Below, piece after piece: positions 32,856-41,613 of a stretch of DNA of 64,000 nucleotides; the stretch's first letter is position 1; each line of letters begins with the position of its first letter. Made by a program: the position numbers and the translations under genes. The stretch covers positions 1 to 64,000 of the forward strand of contig CANQPD010000007.1 of the NCBI GenBank assembly GCA_947625655.1, in the 5' to 3' direction. The notes beneath the pieces were generated by a model. It was not told the DNA's origin and ran no database searches. It saw nothing but the letters and a program-made list of their open reading frames with translations. The DNA comes from an uncultured Dysosmobacter sp. Its GTDB lineage: Bacteria > Bacillota > Clostridia > Oscillospirales > Oscillospiraceae.

Positions 32856-33695
32856 TTATAAGAGGGACATGAACCACTCCACGGTCTGGGGATCATAGTG
32901 AGAGAAGAACAGGCTCTCCCCGCCGTCCAGCGCCTCGATGGCGGCCATGTCCTCCGCCGTCAGCGCGAAGTCAAAGAGCTGGAAATTCTGCTCCATCCGC
33001 TCCTTGTGGACAGACTTGGGAATGACGACCACATCGCTCTGGAGCAGGAACCGCAGGGCGGTCTGGGCTGCGGTCTTGCCGTACTGCGCACCGATCCGGG
33101 TCAGCACCTGGTTGGTGAACATATCCCTCCGGCCCTCGGCGAAGGGGCCCCAGGACTCGGCCTGGCAGCCGTACTTCTTCAGGTACTCCCTGGCGGTTTT
33201 CTGCTGCTGGAACACATGGGTCTCGATCTGGTTGACGGCGGGCTTCACCCGGGCGAAGTGCTGGAGATCCAGATAGCGGTCCGGGCCGAAGTTGGACACG
33301 CCGATGGCCCGCAGCTTCCCGGCCTGATAAAGCTCCTCCATGGCGCGGTAGGTGCCGTAGTAGTCGCCGAAGGGCTGGTGGATCAGCAGCAGATCCAGAT
33401 AGTCCGTGCGCAGCTTTTTCAGGGATTCTTCAATGGACGCCTTGGCCTTTTCATATCCGGCATTGGTGATCCACACCTTGGTGGTCAGGAAAAATTCCTC
33501 CCGGGGCAGGCCGCTCTCAGCCAGGGCGCTGCCCACGCCCTCCTCGTTGTTATAGGCCTGGGCGGTGTCGATGCTGCGGTAGCCCACCTCAATGGCGTCC
33601 AGCACACAGCGCTTGGTGTCCTCGGGCGGGGTCTGATAGACGCCGTAGCCCAGCTTTGGCATTTTGATGCCGTTGTTCAAAGTCGCATATTCCAT
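32856..33695 (-). CDS. Aldo/keto reductase
   Basis: The 279-aa NADPH-dependent oxidoreductase has the family tetrad: Asp and Tyr in DTAQAYNNE, Lys in TTKVW and His in LLIHQPFG. IGVSNFGPDRY and VIPKSVHKERMEQN, which binds the nucleotide 2'-phosphate, are present. The length is normal. It is a single-gene leftward unit that faces a LysR gene (33827), a common regulator-target pair. The physiological substrate is unknown. Confidence 0.93.
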   Translation of the reverse strand: MEYATLNNGIKMPKLGYGVYQTPPEDTKRCVLDAIEVGYRSIDTAQAYNNEEGVGSALAESGLPREEFFLTTKVWITNAGYEKAKASIEESLKKLRTDYLDLLLIHQPFGDYYGTYRAMEELYQAGKLRAIGVSNFGPDRYLDLQHFARVKPAVNQIETHVFQQQKTAREYLKKYGCQAESWGPFAEGRRDMFTNQVLTRIGAQYGKTAAQTALRFLLQSDVVVIPKSVHKERMEQNFQLFDFALTAEDMAAIEALDGGESLFFSHYDPQTVEWFMSLL

Positions 33696-33826
33696 ATCCT
33701 TTACCTCCCATTTTCTGAAACGCGCGCCTGATTGACAAATCCCACTTTACAACAATTTTATTTGGAAGTACACTATCAATATCGCAAACTGCTTTTCAAA
33801 AAATGAAATATATTGGGGGACGGAAG

Positions 33827-34693
33827 ATGCTGGACTTGTATGAGCTGGAACAGCTGACAGCCTTTGCCGACCTGGGGACGCTGTCCCGGGTGGCGGAGGA
33901 ATTTCACATCTCCACGCCGTCGGTGACCCGCGCCATGCAGAGCCTGGAGGACAGCTTTGGCGTGCCGCTGTTCACCCGTGGCAAAAACAGGATCGAGCTG
34001 AACGAGAACGGGCAGGCCGCCGTGGAGCTGGGCAGAAAGCTCCTGCGGGAGGCGGAGGACGCGGTGAGCCGGGTCAGGATGCTTGACGCGAGACGAAACA
34101 CCGTGGTGGTCAGATCCTGCGCGCCGGCGCCGCTGTGGGAGCTGCTGAAAAAGCTGAGCGGGAGCCGCCCCGGCGTCACGGTGTCCTCCGGCATCTGCCG
34201 GAATGAGGAGGTGCTGGCCGCCTGGGAAAAGGGCGAATGCGACGCGGCGATCCTGCCCTTTCCCCTCCCCGGCGGAGAGGCGGAGCAATTTATGGAGGAG
34301 CACCTGTATGTCTGCGTCCCGCCGGCGCACGCGCTGGCAGGACGTGACGCGGTGTGCTTTGCGGAGATCAACGGCTTCAACTTTCTGCTGCGCACGGAGC
34401 TGGGATTCTGGGACGTGCTCTGCCGGCAGAAAATGCCCGCGTCCAAATTCCTGATGCAGACGGAGGAATTTGCCTTTCAGGAGCTGGTCTGCTCCTCTTC
34501 GCTGCCCTGCTTTATCACGGATTACTATGATGTGGACCGCTGGGCGGCGGATTATGGGCGGACGGCGATCCCCATAACGGATCCTGCGGCAAATGTCACG
34601 TTTTACGCCGCCTTCCGGCCGGGCTGCCAGCCGGGCGGAGACCCGTCTCAGGCCTCCGGGGTTGGCCGCTCCCGGTCGCCGGTGATGAAATAG
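33827..34693 (+). CDS. LysR-family regulator
   Basis: The 288-aa protein has a LysR winged helix (ELEQLTAFADLGTLSRVAEE, SVTRAMQSLEDSFGVPLFTR) and a periplasmic-binding-protein-like effector domain. Divergence from the aldo/keto reductase suggests it regulates that gene. I chose the ATG at 33827, preceded by GGGGGACGGAAG, over the one at 33803, which has no ribosome site. Its last 46 bases overlap the end of the convergent gene at 34648, so its C terminus (after FYAAFRPG) may be extended by read-through of a lost stop. Confidence 0.87.
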   Translation: MLDLYELEQLTAFADLGTLSRVAEEFHISTPSVTRAMQSLEDSFGVPLFTRGKNRIELNENGQAAVELGRKLLREAEDAVSRVRMLDARRNTVVVRSCAPAPLWELLKKLSGSRPGVTVSSGICRNEEVLAAWEKGECDAAILPFPLPGGEAEQFMEEHLYVCVPPAHALAGRDAVCFAEINGFNFLLRTELGFWDVLCRQKMPASKFLMQTEEFAFQELVCSSSLPCFITDYYDVDRWAADYGRTAIPITDPAANVTFYAAFRPGCQPGGDPSQASGVGRSRSPVMK

Positions 34694-35292
34694 TCGCAGT
34701 ACGGCCCGCCGGACGCGATGGTGTGCTGCCGGTGCAGCACACCGTGCTGAAGGCCGACCATCACATTGTCCAGCTCGCACAGCAGGGGCATCAGCTCCTC
34801 CACGCCGAGTTTTTTGCAGTAGGCGCAGATGGGGCAGCAGGTGATGCGGTAATAGCACGCTCCCGCGTAGGGCCTGCCCGCAAAGTCCACTTGAAAGGAG
34901 GCGGGGTACTGCCGCTCCCGCTCCGGCGTGTACCATTTTACATATTTCAAAATACTCTTTTGATTGGCCAGCTTGCCTTTCGGCGTATTCAGATCCACTC
35001 TGGAGAAATAGAACTTCACATGGTACAGGCTGCGCCGCATCATCTCCTGGACGACTTCAGGCGCGATTTTTTTCCCGCTTGCTATGTAGGGGCACACAAA
35101 GGCTAAGGCAAACAGCTCGTTATAGGCCATGGGGTTGCCGGGGCCGATGTCGTCGGCCTCGGTCACCAGCTTTTTATACAACCGGCGGGCCTGCTTCATG
35201 GTGTCTCCGGCAAAGGCTTTGCCGTAATGCTCGGATAAAACCCGTTTCATTGTTCCGCGAAACAGGGCAAAGTAGAAACCGTTATACTGCAT
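34648..35292 (-). CDS. L-2-amino-thiazoline-4-carboxylic acid hydrolase-like protein
   Basis: The 214-aa protein resembles the ATC-hydrolase family: a helical start (MKQARRLYKKLVTEA), RITCCPICAYCKKLGVEELMPL with clustered cysteines, ELDNVMVGL and the ending HTIASGGPYCDYFI. The named enzyme opens a thiazoline ring on the way to cysteine, but most homologues are untested. It overlaps the convergent LysR gene by 46 bases at the 3' end. It has its own unit and no pathway neighbours. Confidence 0.75.
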   Translation of the reverse strand: MQYNGFYFALFRGTMKRVLSEHYGKAFAGDTMKQARRLYKKLVTEADDIGPGNPMAYNELFALAFVCPYIASGKKIAPEVVQEMMRRSLYHVKFYFSRVDLNTPKGKLANQKSILKYVKWYTPERERQYPASFQVDFAGRPYAGACYYRITCCPICAYCKKLGVEELMPLLCELDNVMVGLQHGVLHRQHTIASGGPYCDYFITGDRERPTPEA

Positions 35293-35451
35293 AGGATTAC
35301 CTCCAATATGAAAACGGGCCCGATCAGGCGCCGGGGCCGGACACCGCCGCGGCGGAGTTAGGAAAGGCTAACCCCATTATAGTACGCAGACTTTCGGATT
35401 GCAAGCGGCGTCCGCCATTCCGATTTTTTGGCAGGCGGATGCAAGCGGCGG

Positions 35452-35481
35452 TTGACAGGTTTTTTCGGCGCGGGATATAAT
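35452..35481 (+). promoter_or_regulatory. Promoter of the LysR gene at 35512
   Basis: Perfect TTGACA and TATAAT with an 18-base spacer lie 30 bases before the start. Confidence 0.8.
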
Positions 35482-35511
35482 GGGCATATCATGAGACGAG
35501 GAGATACGGCC

Positions 35512-36405
35512 ATGATCGAGACGCGATTGCTGCACTATTTTCTAACGGTGGCCCGGGAGCGGAACATCACCAACGCGGCCAGGGCGCTGCACATCACCCA
35601 GCCGACCCTGAGCCGCCAGATGGCCCTGCTGGAAGAGGAGATCGGCGCCCGGCTCTTTATCCGGGGCAGCCGCCCCCTCACCCTGACAGACGAGGGGCTT
35701 TTGCTGCGGCGCAGGGCGGAGGAGATCCTGGAGCTGCTTGAAAAGACCGAGGCGGAGGTCTCCGCCAGGGAAGAACAGGTGGAAGGCACCGTCTCCATTG
35801 GCTGCGGGGAGCTGGCTTCGGTCAAGCTGCTGACCGATCTGATGGAGTCCTTCTCCCGGCGGCACCCCCAGGTGTCCTTTGATGTCTACACGGAAAACGC
35901 GGATCAGATCAGGCACCGCATGGACAACGGCCTGACGGACATCGGGCTGCTGCTGGAGCCGGTGGACATGGAGAGATATGCCTATATCCGGCTGCCGGTC
36001 AGGGAGCGCTGGGTGGCTGTGATGCCTGCCGGCGTGCCCCTGGCCAAGCGGGAGCATGTGACCGCCGGGGACCTTGCCGGGATCCCGGTCATCCTGCCCA
36101 GCCGGCAGAAGGTCCATGCCGAGGTGGCCAACTGGTTTGGCGCCTGTTACGACAGCCTGCGGGTGATCGGCGTCAGCAATCTCGGCACCAATGCCGCCAT
36201 GATGGTTCGGGCGGGCCTGGGCTACGCCCTCATTGTGGAGGGGGCGCTGCCCTTCCTGGATCAGTCCGAGGTCCGCATGGTGCCCTTATACCCGGAGCTG
36301 ACGGCCACTTCCGTCCTGGCGTGGAAACGGGGCCAGCCGTTCCCGACGGCGGTCAGCCGGTTTCTGGAACACGCAAAAAGCCTTTTGCGCGCGGAAGCGG
36401 AATAG
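35512..36405 (+). CDS. LysR-family regulator
   Basis: The 297-aa regulator has the usual winged helix (ETRLLHYFLTVARERNITNA, then HITQPTLSRQMALLEEEIGA) and a complete effector-binding domain (GCGELASVKLLTDLM, LVIEGALPFL). GAGGAGATACGG precedes the ATG. A near-perfect promoter lies just upstream, so expression may be high or autoregulated. Its target is not evident; the neighbours are an ATC-hydrolase-like gene on the other strand and a CapA-like gene downstream. Confidence 0.88.
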   Translation: MIETRLLHYFLTVARERNITNAARALHITQPTLSRQMALLEEEIGARLFIRGSRPLTLTDEGLLLRRRAEEILELLEKTEAEVSAREEQVEGTVSIGCGELASVKLLTDLMESFSRRHPQVSFDVYTENADQIRHRMDNGLTDIGLLLEPVDMERYAYIRLPVRERWVAVMPAGVPLAKREHVTAGDLAGIPVILPSRQKVHAEVANWFGACYDSLRVIGVSNLGTNAAMMVRAGLGYALIVEGALPFLDQSEVRMVPLYPELTATSVLAWKRGQPFPTAVSRFLEHAKSLLRAEAE

Positions 36406-36615
36406 AAAACAGGGATTCGGCGCAGGGAGGGGATGAGCCGATCATAGGCGTATCGAAAGCGTGCTTTCCGATGCGCCCGCTGTCCGTTTTCCGCGCTGTC
36501 CGGCACGGCCTGCCGCCGGAGAGAACACGCCGCGCCCCGGAAGGGGCGGGGCTGCCTTTGCTGCGCGGGCGGGGGATCTGTGTTAAAATGGCGGAAAAAG
36601 AAAGGGGGGAGGGCC

Positions 36616-37809
36616 ATGAGAGGAAAGCGGGAGATGCCGCGGCGGAGGGATCCGCTGCGGATCGCGCTGTGCGCCGTGCTCGCGGTGCTGACACTGTCGG
36701 CCGCCGTTTTGCTGCTGAAGCGGTCCCTCCCCCGCCGGGAGGGGCCAGCGGCCTCGCCCGTTTTTTCAGAGGACGCGGCCCAGCTCCCCCAGCGGCCGCC
36801 CGCCCCGCCGGAGGGGGAGCCTGATCCGCCGGCGGCCGCGCCGGAGCCCCCGGAGGGGGCGGGGGACCAGACCCGTTTCGTGATCTCCCTGCTGGGGGAC
36901 TGCACGCTGTCCTCCAGCCATTACACGAACCATTTTGAAAGCGTGGTGGGGGACGATCTGGCCTATCCGTTTTCCAATGTGGCGGAGATTTTGACGGCGG
37001 ACGACCTGACGCTTGCCAATCTGGAGTGCAGCTTTTCCGACAGGCGGCTGGAATCCACATCCCAGTATGCCTTCTGCGGACAGACGAAATACGCCCAGTC
37101 GCTGGCGCTGGGCGGCGTGGACTGCGTGTCCATGGCCAACAACCACACCCTGGATTTCGGCAGCGCCGGCGTGGCGGACACGGCCGCGGCGCTGGAGGAC
37201 GTGGAGGTGACCGGGCTCCAGGGCGGCCAGGGCATGTGCTTCGATCTGCGGCACGACGGCGGCGCCGCGCTGCGGGTGGGGATCTACGTGCTGGCCTTCA
37301 ACGGCTCGCCGGAGCAGATGAAAAAAGGCGTGGCGGCCCTGCGGGAGGACGGCGCGGACATCGTCATCGCCTGTATGCACGCCGGGGCGGAAAAGATCTA
37401 TGTGCCCACGGCGCGGCAGAGATCCCTGGCCCGGGCGGCGGTCAGCGGCGGGGCGGACGTCGTGGCGGGCACGCACCCCCACGTGCTCCAGCCGGCGGAG
37501 ACATATCAGGACGGCCTGATCCTGTACAGTCTCGGCAACTTCTGCTTCGGCGGGAACCGGAACCCCGGCGATAAGGACACGGTCATCGCCCAGCTGGTGG
37601 TGGATGTGGAAGAGGACGGCGTTTCCTGGGAAATGGAGTATGTGCCCTGCCGCGTCAGCAGCGTGAGCGACAAAAACGACTACCGCCCCACGCCATACGA
37701 GCAGGGGAGCGCCGCTTATCAGCGCTGCCTGCGCAAGCTGGTGTCCCCCTGGGACACCACGACCGCGGAGGAAGCGGCCGAGGCCGCCGCGGCGGAACAG
37801 GCGCGGTAA
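36616..37809 (+). CDS. CapA-family membrane-anchored metallophosphatase-like protein
   Basis: The 397-aa protein has a basic start, one membrane anchor (IALCAVLAVLTLSAAVLLL) and a Pro/Glu-rich linker. A CapA/PGA_cap calcineurin-like domain follows: ISLLGDCTLS, ANLECSFSD, SMANNHTLDFG, IACMHAGAEK, AGTHPHVLQ and YSLGNFCFGG. CapA is needed for poly-gamma-glutamate production in Bacillus, but no capB, capC or other polymer genes are here, so the job may be different. The ATG at 36616 follows GGGGGGAGGG. It is a monocistronic unit. Confidence 0.85.
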   Translation: MRGKREMPRRRDPLRIALCAVLAVLTLSAAVLLLKRSLPRREGPAASPVFSEDAAQLPQRPPAPPEGEPDPPAAAPEPPEGAGDQTRFVISLLGDCTLSSSHYTNHFESVVGDDLAYPFSNVAEILTADDLTLANLECSFSDRRLESTSQYAFCGQTKYAQSLALGGVDCVSMANNHTLDFGSAGVADTAAALEDVEVTGLQGGQGMCFDLRHDGGAALRVGIYVLAFNGSPEQMKKGVAALREDGADIVIACMHAGAEKIYVPTARQRSLARAAVSGGADVVAGTHPHVLQPAETYQDGLILYSLGNFCFGGNRNPGDKDTVIAQLVVDVEEDGVSWEMEYVPCRVSSVSDKNDYRPTPYEQGSAAYQRCLRKLVSPWDTTTAEEAAEAAAAEQAR

Positions 37810-37867
37810 ACCGGCGGCCGCCCCCCGCCGGCGCGGCTGTCCTGCCGTCCTCTGCAACGCCCATCTC

Positions 37868-37896
37868 TTGACAGGGAGCCGTCCGTGCTTTAAAAT
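37868..37896 (+). promoter_or_regulatory. Promoter before the methyltransferase genes
   Basis: TTGACA and TAAAAT are 17 bases apart. A short GC hairpin with a TTTT run follows at 37901-37925, which may end the CapA transcript or be an early attenuator. Confidence 0.6.
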
Positions 37897-37900
37897 GGAA

Positions 37901-37925
37901 CCAGCCGCCGTGGGCGGCTGGTTTT
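37901..37925 (+). terminator. Hairpin with T run just after the promoter
   Basis: CCAGCCGCC, GTG and GGCGGCTGG form a 9-bp stem followed by TTTT. Confidence 0.55.
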
Positions 37926-37934
37926 AAAGTCAAA

Positions 37935-37952
37935 AGTTAGCTAAAACTAACT
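37935..37952. promoter_or_regulatory. Possible DtxR/iron-type operator
   Basis: AGTTAGCTAAAACTAACT has 6-bp arms around an A-rich centre. It matches 13 of 19 positions of the DtxR/IdeR consensus in the reverse orientation. It lies 90 bases before the methyltransferase gene at 38043. The match is by eye. Confidence 0.4.
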
Positions 37953-38042
37953 ATAGAGCGCTTTCCGGCAAAAGAGACGGCATAACCGTTCCGGCGGCGC
38001 AGTTTCATCAAACCGCCGCGGACAGCGAAAGGAGGGGCGCAC

Positions 38043-38738
38043 GTGAGCCGGCGCGACGAGATCAAAAACGCCTATAAGACCTTAGGCGGCGAAAGGACGT
38101 TTTACGACGGCATGATCACCTGTTCCACCCTGCCTGGGAGGGCGGTGTGCGCCCTGGTGTGGAACATGGGCAAGGTGAAAAACAACGGGTATCTGGAAAA
38201 GGCCCTGTCCGGCATCCCGGAGGCGTTCTCCGGCAGGCTGCTGGAGGTGCCGGTGGGCACCGGCGTTTTGACCATGCCGGTGTATCAGGCCCTGCCCCGG
38301 GCCGACGTCACCTGTCTGGACTACTCCCCGGATATGATGGCCCGGGCCCGGCGGCGGGCGGGGGAGCGGGGCCTTCGCAATGTGTGTTTCCGCCAGGGCG
38401 ACGTGGAGGCGCTGCCCTTCGCCGACAACAGCTTTGATTTGGTGCTGTCCCTCAACGGTTTCCACGCCTTTCCGGACAAGGAGGCGGCCTTTCGGGAGAC
38501 CTTCCGGGTGCTGAAGCCCGGCGGCGTGTTCTGCGGCTGCTTTTATGTGAAGGGGGAGAACCGGCGGACGGACTGGTTCGTGGAAAGGCTCTATGTCCCC
38601 AGGGGCTTCTTCACCCCGCCCTTTGAGACGGCCGCCAGCCTGCGGTCCCGTCTTTCCGCCCTGTATGCCTCGGCCCGGGTGGAGACGGTGGAGTCCATGG
38701 CCTGCTTTACGTGCCGGAAAGCGGATGAAGGAGGATAG
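38043..38738 (+). CDS. Class I SAM-dependent methyltransferase (UbiE-like)
   Basis: The 231-aa enzyme transfers a methyl group from S-adenosylmethionine. Motif I is modified to LLEVPVGTGVLTMP. DYSPDMMARARRRA holds the acidic loop that contacts the ribose, and NSFDLVLSLNGFHAFPDKEA carries motif post-I/II. FRVLKPGGVFCG is the motif III region. It starts with GTG after AAAGGAGGGGC. It is the first of three methyltransferase genes with one-base or overlapping junctions, so they form an operon. The acceptor is unknown. Confidence 0.85.
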   Translation: MSRRDEIKNAYKTLGGERTFYDGMITCSTLPGRAVCALVWNMGKVKNNGYLEKALSGIPEAFSGRLLEVPVGTGVLTMPVYQALPRADVTCLDYSPDMMARARRRAGERGLRNVCFRQGDVEALPFADNSFDLVLSLNGFHAFPDKEAAFRETFRVLKPGGVFCGCFYVKGENRRTDWFVERLYVPRGFFTPPFETAASLRSRLSALYASARVETVESMACFTCRKADEGG

Positions 38739-38739
38739 G

Positions 38740-39246
38740 ATGAGACAAAAGCAGCTGCCCATGTACGGCGTGGGTCCCATCTATGTGGCGGTCATTCTGG
38801 CGCTGACCGGGCTGGGCCTGGGCCTGTCGGCCTCCGGCGTCACCGCGTCCGGCCGGCTCCCAGGGCTGCGGGTCCCCTTCGCGGCGGTGGGGACGCTGCT
38901 GATCGCGGCCGGGGCGCGGCTGTGGTACAGCGCGGTCTTCCGCGCCAGGATAGACGATCACATCAAAAGCGGCGCCCTGGCCACCGCCGGGGTCTACGCC
39001 TGGGTGCGCAACCCCATCTATGCCGCGTTTTTCATGGCCTGCACCGGCGCGCTGCTGTGGGCGGGGGATCTGTGGCTTCTGGGCCTGCCCGCGGTATACT
39101 GGCTGTTTTTGACGGTGCTGATGAAGCACACCGAGGAGAGGTGGCTGCTGGAGCGCTTCGGGCGGGAATATGAGGACTACTGCCGCCGCGTCAACCGCTG
39201 TATCCCCTGGTTTCCAAGAGAAAAAGGAGGAAACGCCCATGACTGA
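38740..39246 (+). CDS. Isoprenylcysteine-carboxyl-methyltransferase-like membrane protein
   Basis: The 168-aa integral membrane protein has about four helices and the ICMT/PEMT signature: GALATAGVYAWVRNPIYAAF and EERWLLERFGREYEDYCRRV. Bacterial members methylate small or lipid-like molecules, mostly unknown. The ATG at 38740 follows AAGGAGG at 38728-38734, one base after the previous stop. The next gene overlaps its end by eight bases. Confidence 0.85.
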   Translation: MRQKQLPMYGVGPIYVAVILALTGLGLGLSASGVTASGRLPGLRVPFAAVGTLLIAAGARLWYSAVFRARIDDHIKSGALATAGVYAWVRNPIYAAFFMACTGALLWAGDLWLLGLPAVYWLFLTVLMKHTEERWLLERFGREYEDYCRRVNRCIPWFPREKGGNAHD

Positions 39247-40069
39247 TTTACAGGAAAACACCGTCCAGCAGACCCTCTGCATCCCCCTGTGGGGGCGAAA
39301 GATCGCGGCAGAGAAGTACCCCCATCTGTTCCCGGACCGGGACGCGGGCCGCATCGTGAAAGAGCTGGGCGTGGACTTTTCCGGCAAACTGCTGTACAGG
39401 CTGCAATACATGTGGATGAACTGCCTCATCTGGCAGTATGACCTGGCCTGGGAGATCGACCGCTATCTGGCCGCCCACCCCCGGGCGGCGGTGGTGGAGC
39501 TGGGCGCGGGACTGAGCTGCCTGCGGCGGCAGATGGGCAACGGGGCGAACCCCTGGTACTGCCTGGACATGGCCAACGTCATCGCCCTGCGGGAAAAGCA
39601 CATCCCCCTGGGCGCCCGCGAACAAAACGTGGTCTGCGACCTGAACGATTTCTCCTGGTTCGATCAGATCGCCTTCCGCCCCGAAGACGGCGTCATCTTC
39701 ACCGCCGGGGGCCTTTTCTACTATTTTGAAAAGGAGAAGGTGCGCCGCCTGCTTTGCGCCATGGCGGAGCGCTTTCCCGGCGGCGTGCTGGTCTTCGACG
39801 CGGTGAACGCCATGGGGCTGAAGGGCGTCAACGCCGAGGTCAGGCTGGCCGGCAACGAGACGAAGTCCTTCTTTTCCCTGGAAAACCCGGAAGCGGAGCT
39901 GAAGAGCTGGTCCCACCGCATCGCCGCCGTGGCGGAACAGGACTACATCGACGGATACCTGAAAACCGGCTATCGGAAAACAGCCGTCTCCAGGCTGTTC
40001 GCCTGGGTCATGCGCATCTTCCATATGTGCTTCATGCTCCGTGTGGAGTTCCGGGAAGAAGCCCCGTAA
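39239..40069 (+). CDS. TcmP/LCM-like SAM methyltransferase
   Basis: The 276-aa protein resembles the leucine-carboxyl/TcmP-type O-methyltransferases: AAVVELGAGLSCLRRQMG (motif I), WYCLDMANVIALREKHI, DGVIFTAGGLFYYFEKEKVR, and a C-terminal amphipathic segment. Bases 39239-39246 overlap the ICMT-like gene. Three methyltransferases in a row point to stepwise modification of one molecule; which one cannot be told. A strong terminator follows. Confidence 0.82.
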   Translation: MTDLQENTVQQTLCIPLWGRKIAAEKYPHLFPDRDAGRIVKELGVDFSGKLLYRLQYMWMNCLIWQYDLAWEIDRYLAAHPRAAVVELGAGLSCLRRQMGNGANPWYCLDMANVIALREKHIPLGAREQNVVCDLNDFSWFDQIAFRPEDGVIFTAGGLFYYFEKEKVRRLLCAMAERFPGGVLVFDAVNAMGLKGVNAEVRLAGNETKSFFSLENPEAELKSWSHRIAAVAEQDYIDGYLKTGYRKTAVSRLFAWVMRIFHMCFMLRVEFREEAP

Positions 40070-40090
40070 AGAGGCGGAGCTCTCATGGAA

Positions 40091-40129
40091 CGCCGCCCCG
40101 GGCCAGACGGCCCGGGGCGGCGTTTTTTT
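40091..40129 (+). terminator. Terminator of the methyltransferase operon
   Basis: A perfect 14-bp GC stem (40091-40104 with 40109-40122, loop AGAC) is followed by seven T. Confidence 0.9.
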
Positions 40130-40232
40130 GCCGCGGCCATGCCCTCAAATTATTTCGCGGCCTTTAAGGCACATTTCAGAAACCCTCTGTAAAATCGCCC
40201 CATAAAACCCAACGGCAGGAAAGGAGCATGTG

Positions 40233-40904
40233 ATGGACTTTCGACACGAGTGGAAGCACGAGATCGGCGCCGCCGATCTCATCGCCATCCGCCAGCGCAT
40301 GGGGGCGGTGGCCCGGCCGGACCCCCACGCGGTGGATGGAAAATACCGGATCCGGAGCCTGTACTTCGACAACGCCTCGGACCAGGCGCTGCGGGAAAAG
40401 CTGGACGGCGTCAGCCGCCGGGAAAAATTCCGCATCCGGTACTATAACGGCGACCTCTCCCTGATCCATCTGGAGAAGAAGAGCAAGCTGGGGGGCCTTG
40501 GCAGCAAGGAGTCGGCCCCGCTGACGGCGGAGGAGGCCCAGGCCATCGTGGATGGCCGGACCGGCTGGATGCTGGAGGGCGGCCGCCCCCTGGTGCGGGA
40601 GCTGTACAGCAAGATGCGCGTCCGGGGCCTGCGGCCCAGGACCATCGTGGACTACACCCGGGAGCCCTTCATCTATTCCCCCGGCAACGTGCGGGTCACC
40701 CTGGACTACGACATCCGCACCGGCCTTGGCTCCACGGATTTTCTGGACCCGGACTGCGTCACTGTCCCGGCGGGGGACGCCCCCATCATCCTGGAGGTGA
40801 AGTGGGACAATTACCTGCCGGAGATCATCCGGGCCGCCGTCCAGCTGGAGGGCCGCCGCTCGTCCGCCTTTTCCAAATACGCCCAATGCCGCGTCTACGG
40901 CTGA
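40233..40904 (+). CDS. VTC-domain polyphosphate polymerase-like protein
   Basis: The 223-aa protein has the triphosphate-tunnel fold of the VTC domain: EWKHEI at the start, YRIRSLYFDN, KFRIRYYN, LIHLEKKSK, RTIVDYTREPF and PIILEVKWDNYLP. Basic and acidic tunnel residues are in place for polymerising ATP gamma-phosphate into polyphosphate. AAAGGAG lies 7 bases before the ATG; a GTG three bases earlier is also possible. It begins a three-gene cassette with DUF4956 and CotH proteins, a combination seen in other bacteria. Confidence 0.85.
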   Translation: MDFRHEWKHEIGAADLIAIRQRMGAVARPDPHAVDGKYRIRSLYFDNASDQALREKLDGVSRREKFRIRYYNGDLSLIHLEKKSKLGGLGSKESAPLTAEEAQAIVDGRTGWMLEGGRPLVRELYSKMRVRGLRPRTIVDYTREPFIYSPGNVRVTLDYDIRTGLGSTDFLDPDCVTVPAGDAPIILEVKWDNYLPEIIRAAVQLEGRRSSAFSKYAQCRVYG

Positions 40905-40929
40905 ATCAAACATAAGGAGAATTCGATCC

Positions 40930-41601
40930 ATGACCTTCAATGACATCTTCAAATCCAGCTTTCTGGAGAATGTGACCAGCGTCAGCATCCTGGACATGGT
41001 GCTGGCCCTGGTCCTCGCCTTCTGCATCGGCCTGTTCATCTTCATGATCTACAAAAAGACCTACACCGGCGTGATGTACTCCTCCAGCTTCGGCGTGACC
41101 CTGGTGGCCCTGACCATGATCACCGCCCTGGTGATCCTGGCGGTCACCTCCAACGTGGTGCTGTCGCTGGGCATGGTGGGCGCGCTGTCCATCGTCCGCT
41201 TCCGCACCGCCATCAAGGAGCCGCTGGACATCGCCTTTCTCTTCTGGTCCATCGCAGCGGGCATCGTGCTGGCGGCGGGCCTGATCCCGCTGGCGGTCAT
41301 GGGCAGCGTGGCCATCGGCGTCATGCTGCTGGTGTTCGTCAACAAAAAGTCCCACTGCGACCCCTACATCGTGGTGCTCCAGTGCGACGGCCACGAGAGC
41401 GAGACCCAGGCCCGGGCCTTTCTGGACGCCCAGACCAAGCGCTGCGTGGTGAAGAGCAAGACCGCCCAGAAGGGCAGCGTGGAGCTGAACCTGGAGATCC
41501 GCCTGAAGGACGGCAGCACCGACTTTGTCAACGCCCTGGCGGAGCTGCCCGGCGTCCACAGCGCGGTGCTGGTCAGCTACAACGGCGACTACATGGGATA
41601 A
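40930..41601 (+). CDS. DUF4956 membrane protein
   Basis: The 223-aa protein has three or four membrane helices in its first ~140 residues (ALVLAFCIGLFIFMIYK, FGVTLVALTMITALVILAVT, SIAAGIVLAAGLIPLAVMGS) and SLGMVGALSIVRFRTAIKEP, the DUF4956 signature. A cytoplasmic ferredoxin-like tail follows. It probably forms the membrane part that works with the polyphosphate or CotH partners; the mechanism is unknown. It starts 25 bases after the VTC gene and ends 12 bases before the CotH gene. Confidence 0.85.
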   Translation: MTFNDIFKSSFLENVTSVSILDMVLALVLAFCIGLFIFMIYKKTYTGVMYSSSFGVTLVALTMITALVILAVTSNVVLSLGMVGALSIVRFRTAIKEPLDIAFLFWSIAAGIVLAAGLIPLAVMGSVAIGVMLLVFVNKKSHCDPYIVVLQCDGHESETQARAFLDAQTKRCVVKSKTAQKGSVELNLEIRLKDGSTDFVNALAELPGVHSAVLVSYNGDYMG

Positions 41602-41613
41602 GGAGGGCTGCCG

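Noticed and set aside
37868-37925. A small RNA gene between CapA and the methyltransferases
   Set aside because: The promoter start point would fall inside the hairpin, leaving almost no transcript. A CapA terminator plus a downstream promoter is simpler.
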